A DNA stretch of 64,000 bases from Heliocidaris erythrogramma. Its lineage: Eukaryota > Echinodermata > Echinoidea > Camarodonta > Echinometridae. The position numbers were made by a program, and so were the translations under genes. The DNA is taken from the NCBI GenBank assembly GCA_025617745.1, contig CM046870.1:28973927-29037926 (forward strand). The letters run 5' to 3'. The notes below the pieces were generated by a model. It saw only the letters and a program-made list of their open reading frames with translations, ran no database searches and had not been told where the DNA came from. Numbering within the stretch: position 1 is the first letter of the stretch; each line of letters begins with the position of its first letter. This document shows, piece by piece, positions 27,401 to 39,400 of this stretch.

Positions 27401-30400
27401 GTATGGAATCAGAGTAAAATAATCAGTATTTTGGAAGTTCAGCAGCACTTTTGTTCTCTCATTTTGCATACAAGAAGCTGCATGTGTAATCATTATTGCA
27501 ATTTTCTATGTCCTGGGTATTCATCCTAGCCAGTTTAGTACTAGTTCTCATAATTTTCTTTTCACCTTAAGTCTACATTTAGGAATTCATCAAATGAAAA
27601 TATTTGTCCTCGTTATGCTTCCTCTATTTCATGTCCGATGGGTTGTGCATACATTTTTAACGATATATGTGTGTACATGTATTTTGTTCAACTTAAAGTT
27701 ATTTTTTCACAGATCCTGAATCTTGAAAAGCATTTTTTCCTCTCTGCCTCTGTCTCACATAAGGCCTCTAACACAAGACACAAGACTGGATACAGAGAAT
27801 GTATACGAAAGATGGAATTGATTGAAATGGAATGGAATGGAATGGAATGGAATGGAATAAAATGGAAAAGACTTGAATTGAAATGAATTAGATTGCATTG
27901 GATTGGATGAATTGAATTGAATGGAATGGAATAACATTGATTTGGATTAAAAGGAATTGAATTGAACTGACTTGAATTTGATTGTTCTTCTGTCCCCTCC
28001 CCTTGTCTCAAACTACGCCTCCTACACCAGAAATAGGACGGGAGACAGAGAATACAAAAGATGGAATTGAATTGAATTGAATTGAATTAATTGAACTGTA
28101 TTGGATTGAATTGAATTGGATCGTATTGAATTGAATGGGATGGAACCTGTAATTAATATAAATTGAAATGAATTATTTAATTTCAATATGGCACGAAAAA
28201 GAGACATGATAACGAAGCTTTTCGACCTGCACTCATCAGGTTATCACGCAGGTATATAACAAATTACTTGAAATCAACTATATTATACTCGGTGAACCCG
28301 GACGCAACCCAGACGCCGTAATTTCAGAACAATCGCAAAGCTTGGACGAACTCCTTTTGTCTGCACAGAAGAGGTTCTTGCGATTGGATATAAGCAGCTT
28401 CCAGAAAGCGTAAATGCGCTGAGCTTCTGGCCCGGGACATAATTGAGAATTGATCGTCGGCATAGCTTTGTGCGCAAGCTGGATTGTTCAGCAAGTGGAG
28501 ACCAATCGCTGAATCGCATTTGGCTATCTTTGGTCTGTTAGCGTGCATTTCAGATTTGCAGGCACGGACGGGCTGCGTGCGCTGATTGGTTGTACGGTTC
28601 CGAATAATCGAGGGAATGTGTTGTTTAATGCGATCAGCCAACCGCTGAGAAGTACGGCCCACGTACCTGGCATCGCACCGGCACTGAAATTGGTAAATAA
28701 CATTACTCAAGTGGGGTGTGGGTAGTACATCCTTGCTAGTTGACGGTAGCATCCTGTGTGTAGAAAACACAATGTGTGTCGAAACCGCGTAATAGCAACG
28801 TGACACTGCGTGTTTGATCTGACTGGCGTATTTGTCAGATACCTTACCCCTCCAGGGTAGTTTGAGATACACGGGGCATTTGGCAGGTCCAAATCTGGTG
28901 TCAGATTTGGATTGTGCCTCCAGCGTCCGTGTTATGGTGCGAGATATAACATGCTCAGGGTAACCATTGTCAAGGAGGATAGTTTTGATTTTCGCGATTT
29001 CGGGAGCTAATTTGCACGCAGAGCAAATCCTATGGGCGCGGCACACTAAGTTTCTAATGAGCCCAATCTTGTATGAAGTTGCACTGTACGAGTCCCATCT
29101 CGTGTATTGCCCGGTGAATGTGGGCTTGCGGTAGACGGAAGTGATGAATTTCCCATCACTTCTCTCAACGAGAACGTCGAGAAATGGGAGCGCATTGGAC
29201 AGTTCAATTTCACATGTGAATTTTAGCGCGGGATGGAGCTGGTTCAGTTGTGTAAGGAAAACCTCACACGCTGCGCGGTTATCAAAAATTGCAAACGTAT
29301 CATCAACATACCGACAATACACATGTGGGACTATATTAAGATCGGTGGCGTTCTGTAGCAGGCGCATTTCATGAAAGCCAACAAAGATGTTAGCAAGCGC
29401 GGGGCCTAATGGGGATCCCATAGCCACACCATCTATCTGTGAATACATCGTATCATTGAAACTAAATTATTTAATTGTTCTTCTGTCCTCTCAACTGTCC
29501 AAATACAGGCCTTTTGCACCAGACAAAAGGCCAGAGACAGAGAATACAAGAGATGGAATTGAACGAAATGGAATGAAATTGAATTGAATTGAACTGTATT
29601 ACATTGGATTGAACTGAATGGAATGGAATGGAATAAAACTGAAATGGATTGAAATGAATTATTGAATTGTTTTTCTGTCTTCTCAACTGTCTAAAAAAGG
29701 CCTCCTACACCAGACAAAAGACTGGAGATGGCGAATATGAGAGATGGAATTGAATGAAATGGAATGAAATTAATTGAATTGAACTGAATTGGATTGAATT
29801 GAATTGGATCGTATTGAATTGAATGGAATTGAATGGAATAACATTGAATTGGATTGAATGGGATGGAACAGAATTGAATTGAATGGTATAGAATAGAATT
29901 GACATGAATTGAAATGAATTATTGAATTGTTCTTCTGTCCTCTCCCCTGTCTAAATCTAGGCCTCCTACACCAGACATAAGACCGAAGACGGTGAATACG
30001 AGAGCTGGAGAGCTGGCAAAGAGCTCATGACGACAACCTTCAATCCTGATCTCCTAGAGGTAAGGAACTCTGTCATTACATCTTGTTGGCACCATGGAGT
30101 AGTAGTTTGTCCTCCTATAACATGAGTTTGAACATGTGGGACTAGGCCTATGCCATGCTTTCTATCTGGAAAAATAAACATTTTGCCCAAATGGCCTAAA
30201 AAAATGTACAGTTAAGTGAAAAATTAAGGGTGCAGGGAACGTTTTAGCTCTTGAAAGCTCTAGAAGGGCTCTGGTAATTAAATGAGAGATGACAAGGCTC
30301 ATGATGACAACCTTCAATCCTGTAACAAACACACGTTTGAACATTTGGGGCTGGCCTTAACGTAAATTATATGGTGATGAAGAGAAGCTTTACCTAATAG

Positions 30401-33400
30401 CCTCAGATGTATATATGTTCCTGTGTCATCAATAACCCATTAAAATGGTGTATATTTTTGAGCTAGACGCACATCGTGAGTAGGTCATGCGCATATGACG
30501 AAGCTTTTCAGACATTTTCGAGAGCAAATCACGAACGTATCACGACGGGGGATGGTGGAAACGGTCGTAATAAATTTCAAACAATTGACGACGCTTCCGA
30601 ACCCTGCGCATGTTTGGCAAACTTTTGGAGCCTAAAATCCGAATGTTGGACTTTGCCTTTTTTTTTTTACATGTGCATCCTTCGCGAATCGTTTGCGTGC
30701 CCCGTGAAAAGCTACCTTCGATGGAAATTTTATTTTTACTAAAATAAATTCAAAGATTTGATCTAAAGACCATTCATTAATTGGTACCTGAAATGTGTCA
30801 ACACCCTGTACAGATTGTATTAAGCACACATTCAAAGTATTAAAGAATGTCATGAGGCGCTCTACCACAATGGATATTTGAGATTATATAGCAATCAGAT
30901 GGGCTTATTAAGTGCTTGTTGTTCATCACAGCTCAGGCATAAAACCAATTCTCATGCTTCCTTTTTTTTTCTTTCTTTCATGCCCAGTTTCCTGCCTCAG
31001 TGCAGGCGGTCTGATCCATTAGAATCTCATTTAGACCACAACATCATGCTTACAATTTCAAAACTTCTAATTGTGGTCCTCCTACAGTGTAAATCATATT
31101 AAGCTAGATTTCCCTTCGTTTGCATAGATGGTAATAGACATGTACACAGGAAAGTGACAGAGACAGTGAGAGATAGAGAGAGAGAGAGAGAGAGAGAAAC
31201 ACACACACAAACAGAGGAGCAGAGTGAAACAAGCACAGAGAAGACAAACATATAGTGGAAGAGAGGGAGAGAGAGAGAGAAAGAGAGAGAAAGGGGGGGG
31301 GGGGGGGAGAAGGAATAAGAACAAACATGAATTTTGAATCTTTTAGTTTGTAATTGAAGATGTTGAAATATATAGCCATGCTATGATTTAACAGGATGAT
31401 CTTGAATCATCAATGGTATCAATTCAGCTACAAGGACTTGGGATTTGTGTCCCTTTTTCATAATCCAGTTCCCCGCTTCCCATTGCTGTTTTAAATATGA
31501 ATGATATCTCACCTTCACCCTCGATAAACGGTTCAGAATTTTACTTTTGAATCAACATCATGACATCATGACAAAACAGTTGTTCTTAGTCCCAGGGTAT
31601 CTCTCACATTCAAACTTCATACCTGTATATCGAAGGGGATTTGTTTTAATCTCATTATATAATCAAAGACAGAAAAATATATTGACTCGTACATCACCAG
31701 CAATACGAAGTGAGGGAATTTAATTATACAGTATGAAAAACAAACTTTTGACATATCATGTTCATAAAACCACTAAGGTACACATGTATTAGAACAAAAT
31801 GAGAAGTATCATACATATTTACAGTACATGTCAGTGTCAGACTTCGATGTGATGGCAACTAATACAAACTAAAAACATCCAAATAAATATTTTAAAGATA
31901 GACAAAATAGATCTTTCCTGAGATAAACAGGTCTGACTTTTTTTCTTTTTTTTTCCATCACATGAAATTCTATGAATGAGAATACTCAGCAGTTTCCAAA
32001 ATCAGCAACTTTGGAAGTATTGTATGGCAGGGGTGGCTCCAGACTATTTTGTTAGAGGAGGGAGGGGGCAACACGTCTCAGAAAGTGCAAAAAAAAACTG
32101 ATATGTCTGAAAAATCTGACAAGCAAAAAAAAAGAAAAGGAAAAATGGTTATCAGATAAGGGCATATGGCATTGGGCAAATCTTAGGTGGGGCATTCTCT
32201 CCCCCCCCCCCTTAATAACACCACCCCTGATGCATGGAATCAACTTCAAAGTCTATGCACACTAACTACTTACATATCAACAATACACAGTAAAACCTGT
32301 CACAGTGACCTCTTGTGCATAAAAGCCCCCCCCCCCCCCCCTTTTCTTGGGGTGGGATAAGTATTTCTCATCAAAACATGTTTTAAAAGAAACATGTATA
32401 CCTATAAGGACCACTTGTGACCTGTCTTTTAAGACCACTTTTGTGTTTCTATTCAAACACAATAGTTTCTTATTTACACTGTATTTTGATGAAAACTTGT
32501 ATCATTCGAAAACTACTTGCTCATAATTTATCTCTTCTTGTGTCCTAGCTGGCTTGAGCGGTTCCTATACTATGTGAGTACACAGTACTCAGGAAAAAAT
32601 TGGCGACTGTAAAAATAAATACTAAAAATATAGGGTTGATACAGTTTCGAGAATGTAAAGAATCATATTGTAGAGCAAATTTCTAAAGGCTTAGTCATTA
32701 ATTAATACACTCTCAGAAAAGCTTTTAGGTTGGTTAAAATATGGACCTACCAACTGTTGGTGAAAAAAAAATCCTATATATTTTACATACAATTTTTTTA
32801 AAACCAACAGTTGGTAGGTTCATATTTTGACCAACCTAATGATTTTTCACCAACATTTCTGAGAGTGTAGAATTGTTAGGAGTTTTTCAAATTTATTCAA
32901 TGTTTGTTGGAATGCTTTACACATGTGAGGGGAAATGTAAATCATCTTATAACCTACAGCAACATAAATAACATATATTTCCTTCCTTATTATTTAAACA
33001 GCATAACATAAATTACATTGTTTTGGCATGATTCCCTGCTTCTTAAGATCAAGGTCCTTAAAGTGTCATTGGATAAAAGCTTATTCAATACCTCGAATGA
33101 TATATGTAGGACATTTATTTGCTTACTTAGTAGCTTTGTGCTTGTTTGTTCTAACATATTTTGTAGGGCATTCATTTGCTTACTTAGTTACCTAGCTTCA
33201 TGCTTGTTAGTTATAGCATATTTCTTCTCTTCAGTTCTAGGAAAGTCATAACAAGAAATGTTTATATTTTTCTGTCCAGATGGTCGTTAATACGAGAAGA
33301 ATGATATAACTGGGCGAATAAGGACAAAATTCATTAAAAAATTCTGACATAACCCCCCCCCCTCCATTGGTATGGTGCAGACCCTTCTGATTTTTGTATT

Positions 33401-36400
33401 CATCATAAATGAAAAACAAAACGAGATCTGTTTTATGATAATTGCCCAAATTGTTGATTTATTAGAGTGTACTTGGATGTATTTAGATGTATAGCTACAT
33501 GAATGAGGATTGAGAGAGGTACAGTATGTTAAGATTCTCCCAAATCCGGGGTCCTGTATCATAAAACTTGTTATCAATGAATAACAACTGCCCGATTTTT
33601 AAGCCAAATTTGCTCTCAGCCAATCAGATTCAAGGCCTTTAGTAGCTTATAACAATTATTGTAACTTTTTATGGATAACAAGTTTTGTGAATAGGGGCTC
33701 AGGAACAGGTCCAGGAAGAATGCAGACACTTTCCATTCCTTTATCCATGATAAGTAAAACAATGAAAGTGTATGCATCGTTCCTAGGGATAACAAAATTG
33801 TGTGGAAACACCTTTTTTTCTTCATTTCGTTCCTATTCATTCAGTTGTACAGTATCTATTGTCTTGGGCATGTTCACATGATCCATAGTTTATAACGTAT
33901 ATTTACACCCATCTGATTAAACAGAGATCCTAGATAATTTCCCAATGTACTGCACCATGTCTACTTTTACTTCTTGCTTTGGTCCTTTTATAGGAGATTG
34001 TGCTTTCCCAGCAGATTGTGTAGAACATGTACTAAATTCCCCCAAGAAATTCTCCTAGAAAAAAAAAAAACCCTCAAAGCTTGAGAACATGCATGATCCC
34101 GGTACAGGGATTTATCCTATGTAGAGTTTGTCCACACCTCCAAATACCTGGTACAGTCAAACCTGCTTTAACAACCACCTTGTATAGACAAATCACTGCA
34201 AATTAATGCTATTTTTGTGTTCGACAAACGGGCGAGTTCACCGCCAGTATGTCACAATTGACTGAGATTTGTATAGATTTTGGGATCTCATTTTTCAAAC
34301 ATCCATAACTTTCTTATTCCTTGTCCGATTTCTTTCAAACTTTTGCCATCCTGTTTTTCTTATTTTCTGCTTTCACAAAAAACATTTTATTACCAAGGTT
34401 GGATTGCCCTTTAAATGAACCTGTACATAAAGACCACCTTTCATGTTTCCCTTGAGCAGTCTTTATATATAAAGGTTTTTTCTCTATTTTCTGATCTGTT
34501 TTTCCCCCCAATCAAACGTTTTCGTGATTGGTAGGATGTGGAATTGATTAATAATCATTTAATTAGTGATAATGGATTTCAATGTTTTACCAGTCAAAAC
34601 AGCTTTTGCACCCATCCTCAACTTCCTAAACATAGTTCATGGTAAAGGGGAAGTTTTTTATCATTATTTAAAAAAATAGGGAAATTGACATACGTATACA
34701 AAAGATTGTTATTGGCCATTCCCTCTCCATTGACAACTTGGCTGACTTTCAAGGCTTGGAAAATACTTTTAGCCATGTCTCTGAGGTTAAGGAAATATTT
34801 ATGTCATAGGATGTGAAAGTTGACACATTTTATTTGTTTTTATTTGATCTTGTTTTGTTAAAGTACATTGTATATTACTGTGCATGTGTTTGTGACCAGG
34901 TTGAAGCGCAGTGCAATGGTTTATGTAAAGACAAGCAGGGAAAATACAAACAAATAAAGATTAAAGTGATGAAATTCTCTGAAGAAAACTGCATGGCAGT
35001 CATATTTTTTGCACTTGAACTTGAACCGGGGCAAGTGACTTTTTGATCTCCGGGGCGATTAGTCTCAACATGTTTTTTCATGTCATTCAGTACATTAAAC
35101 TGGTCTGATGGACTATTCTTTGAATGAATTCACAATGCCATCAGTCCTCTTTTACCAACCATCCTGAGAATGTAGTCATTTTAGCTAATCCTCCGTAAAC
35201 CTCATTGTTGCTATGGAGCTGAAGCCACACCCGGTCACCCCGCTGAAGATGCAGCAGTAGACTGTTACTGATTCCATCGTAATAATCGTATCCTGCGTCC
35301 TCGTAAATCGCAGTCACCATATCGCCGTTTTTCATCAATTTAATGTAGAGGTTGCGCGAGTTTGACCATTTGTTAGCATGCATTACAAAGTAGTAGGTCC
35401 CGTTGATTTGGCACGTAAAAACACTCCTTTGCGGATCAAAATCATTGCCGATATTTACAAATTCGTGGTTGAACTCCAGGATGCGGTCATCGTGGGTGGA
35501 CGCGGTGACGACATTAGTGCTCCCAAATGAGAAAGCAGACCACCGTCGTAGTGCATGTGAGTTACGACCACTATCGCCGGGTTCCCCTTTAGGTCCCCTC
35601 GGTCCCTGATGCCCTCGTGGTCCCCTGACGCCTTGCGAGTTGACTGCGCCATGGGGCTTGCCAGGGGCCCCTGGTATACCGGGGTCCCCTGCCGGCCCCC
35701 TCTTGCCTGGTAGTCCTATTGGGCCCTGGTCCCCTTTGCTTCCTGTCAGACCAGCGTAGCCTGTTGGTCCTGTATCACCCTTTGGGCCCTGGATTCCGGG
35801 AGGACCGTTTATGCCATTGTTGCCATGGTTACCTGAAAAAAAAAGTTGGAGATTATTTCGCTGTCCATCATTTCCTATTTATGGAGTTTATGTCTATGAT
35901 ATACATGTACATGTACCAAATTTGCAAACAATCTCGCTTGTGGCCCTAACTTTTAGATTCTTTTTCTGCTTCTGTTAATTCATAAAAAGTGAATCTATTG
36001 TCACCAAAGTAACAAACTCCCAAGGAAAATTTTAAAAATGAAAATTTGACATGTTGTAAACTCTGGCTGCATGGGATCTATGGGAATGCATGTTGAACCC
36101 AAATAGAAAAATACATTCAAATTGTTAATAGGTGACTTGTTTCAAAATGAACTGCTTTAAATTCCTTTTTGACAATTTCTTTACCTTTTTTCATAATAGT
36201 ATCTAAGAACAAAAAAATGAAATTCAGACCCCAGCTGGAACAATAGTTAGAAAATCCCAGCATTTCATTGTTTTTTCTAATAAACAAGAGGCCTGAGAAC
36301 AAACGGAATTGATTAAAACCAATCCAGGTTCTTGTCTTTTGGGCTTTCAGAGTAACAAAGAAATAAAAGAGGTTTAGAATCAGCCATGTCTGCAGGCATT

Positions 36401-39400
36401 ATCAAAATAGGAGCATGCTCCTTCCGCAGGGCGTCCATTGCTACCTGAAAACATAATCCAGTGATGACAAGTGCATCAACCCTTGAGAGGTCTTCTAAGA
36501 ACTCTCCTACTGGCATCGCCCATCCCTAGAGGATCAGAATAAAATGTTTCCTATTGCTCTCCTCCTCCTCTTCCTCCTCCTCTTCTTCCTCCTCTTCTTC
36601 CTCCTCCTCCTCCCCTTGACCTTCTTTTTCTTCTTTTCCTTGTCAAGTTCACCATGTCTCAAGAACTTTACTTCCCCTATAATAATGGCATTGGCCTTCT
36701 CAAAGAATTAAGCACTTCAAATTAATATAATCTTCCTTTTTCTTTTGCTTCCTTATTCCCTGATCTAATTTTCCTCTTCCCCTTATCCCCTCCCTCGTCC
36801 CTTTTCCTCCTCCTCTCTCCCTCCTCCTCTCTCCCTCCTCCTCTCTCCTCTTCCTCTCTCCTCTTCCTCTTCATCCCCCTCCTCCTCCCCTCCTCCGGCA
36901 TCATCCTCTTTTTCCTCCTCCCCTTTATCCTCCTCCCCTTAAAGGGATTCTGTAACTTTGTGGAGGCTTGTTTAATAAATTGTTGAATTTTGATATCTGT
37001 CTTGTATAATGATGTTCAGAAGGATAAATAAATAGCCAGGCGTAGAAAGGTTTTCAAATATATAATGCTATTATAAAGATATCTATGACTGAATACTCCC
37101 ATTTACGAAAGTGTACATAGCCATACGCTTTAGTCAAACACTGAGTTTATGGGGGGAAATGAGTCTGGCATTTCCGGTCACTTGCATATGTTTACTTTTG
37201 TGAAGGATATGATGATTTTGAAGTGCTTTTCACCCCCTGGGCTTCATTTTTACACCGTATTACATACACTGATAGCATGTAGGGCCCGGCAGCTCAGATT
37301 TTATCAAGCCTCTACAAAGTTACCAAATCACTTTAAGTTCATTACCGTTGCAAAATTTTTCTCCTTATCCTCCTATGTCTGTCCTTCAAGTTCATCAACC
37401 CTTACTCACTGATGTTGAACCCAAAAAAGTCATATATAGAATATAATCACTGCATGTTTTAAAGTTCCAGACTACCATGGATTTGGGAGTAAACAAAGGA
37501 AGGCGAATTGTTTTCTCATTGCCATGACTGATTTTCTCTAATTGACCATTTCCCATTATCAATGATTAAGGAACAGAGTATTCCTTTGTTCATATACCAA
37601 TTCTTTTATATTTCATGGACCTGCCAACACCACAGGGTAGCAAGAACGCCCCTGTGGTTGCGAAAACCTCATTCACAGCACCCTTCAAACAATCCTATAA
37701 TTTAGCTACAGAATCACAATCATGTGTGTTTTCACTTTGCTGATGTACATCACTATGAACATGGCGAAAAAAGAAGCGGACAAAATATTCAGCTTCTCAT
37801 TGTACCTTCCACAATTGCCCTGGTAGACAAAAGAACATCCCTTCATTGATTTTATGTAAAAATATGTAGAACAGGTGTCACATGCATATTCACCTGTTCT
37901 ACTTATTTCACATAATAGTAATGAAGGGAAGTTCTTTTGTCTACCAGAGCAATTGTGGAGGGTACAATGAGGAGCTGTATATTTTGTCCGCTCTCTTTGT
38001 CATCGTGTTCATAGTGCATGTACCTCGCCCCTTCAAAGTATAGGGCTGATCGGACTGTGATATCCCAAACAGGAGACGTACAGCAATATCTTCATGCAAA
38101 TGTACTTGTAGGACAACAGTATCGGAGGAACCTGTACTTAAAAATTACCTCTCTATAAAGACCATTTTTCTCCTTGTCATCCTTAAAGAGAATCTTGAGT
38201 TCTTGTAAAGATGCAATATAATTTTTGAGCTTTCTCATTCCTTTTACATGTATGTCAGTTTGGAAGAACATAATAGAAACACCCCCTGAAAATGAATGCT
38301 CTTCAAATGCTCTTATATTAAAAATATGACTAGAAATAACTGAAATGTTCGGGCGGAGCATTCATTCCACTTGTGTGTGTAGTCCCATGTACCCATTTCT
38401 GCGTGCAGTACATGTGCTTTTCAGTGAGATTGGGTCCATTTCTTATTTATTTTGATGATTCTAAGACAACATAGTATCAAACAATTCTTATGTAGACATG
38501 GTCAACCTTTCCCAATTGCTTTGAAACAGTTTCTTTCACAATGTAACTGCATGACCAAAACTCTACTTTATCTTTAGTGGTCTTTATGAACAGGTTTCAC
38601 TGCAGTTACTACATCAGTATACAGTGTAACATGTAAAAGATTAATTTTTGGATAGGTGCATCTGTGTTTGTACAACATATGCTTTGGTGACAGTTGCTCT
38701 GCAATCAATATCCTACACTAACCAAATTCCTTACTTCATTCTTGGACCAAAAACTATACCTTACCCTAACACTAAACCTAGCATTAAGCCCAATTGCAAC
38801 CTTATAATGCAGGGACCGCGGAACGTCTTGGAAAATGGAGGGGCTTAGTGGGGGGCTGCGTGTATACCACATTTTGCACTGCCATACGTTTGCACGTGTT
38901 TACTGAAAAAAGTGGGGGGCTACAGCCCCTCCAGCCCCCCCCCCCCCCAGTTCCGCGGTCCCTGTAATGGAAGTCCACCATGATATCAAGTTAGTAAACA
39001 GAAGCAAGAAATTTAAAGAAGAAGATTAATGAAAGTTTGAGCAAAATCTGTTGAGAAATAAGAAAGTTATGAATTTCTAAATTTGTTATTAAACGAACAC
39101 GAATCTCCAGTTTGCCCTGTACTAACAAAGAAATCATAAATTTCCATTTTCTCGATAAAAAATATTCAATCATACATGCTCTGTTGATATGTTAATTGCA
39201 CATGTTTTACAAAAAACCAGTAAGAAACAAATCTTGTCCATCATCAACAACTTAGAAGATGAAAATTTATTAAATTTGAGCAAATGGGAGAGGAGCTCAC
39301 AAGATACGTCATGGAGTTGCCAATTTGTGTTTGATTGAAAACAACTTCAAAGATTCATAACTTTCTTATTTTCTTTAGGATTTTGCTCAAACTTTCACTA

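Larger units (their letters stand above)
28183..29464 (-). mobile_element. 5'-truncated Penelope-like element (PLE)
   Basis: A 1.28-kb minus-strand insertion flanked by the 12-bp direct repeat AATTATTTAATT (28171-28182 and 29465-29476), a probable target-site duplication. It carries the C-terminal part of a PLE reverse transcriptase, a GIY-YIG nuclease, and a 3' UTR with a hammerhead-like motif. The frame is open to the truncated 5' edge, so the insertion looks recent. It split a unit of the exon 5 pseudo-copy array. Confidence 0.9.

Noticed and set aside
27816-29935. Centromeric-type GGAAT satellite
   Set aside because: Arrays are short (100-190 bp), local, and interleaved with exon 5 fragments; no sign of a megabase satellite.
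35403-35949. Plus-strand frames across the C1q region
   Set aside because: Antisense shadows of the collagen/C1q exon.
36313-36516. Minus-strand 67-codon frame with DALVITGLCFQVAMDALRK
   Set aside because: Vaguely reminiscent of a hydrolase core, but too short, without flanking exons or catalytic residues, and ending in intron-like sequence. Not supportable as a gene.
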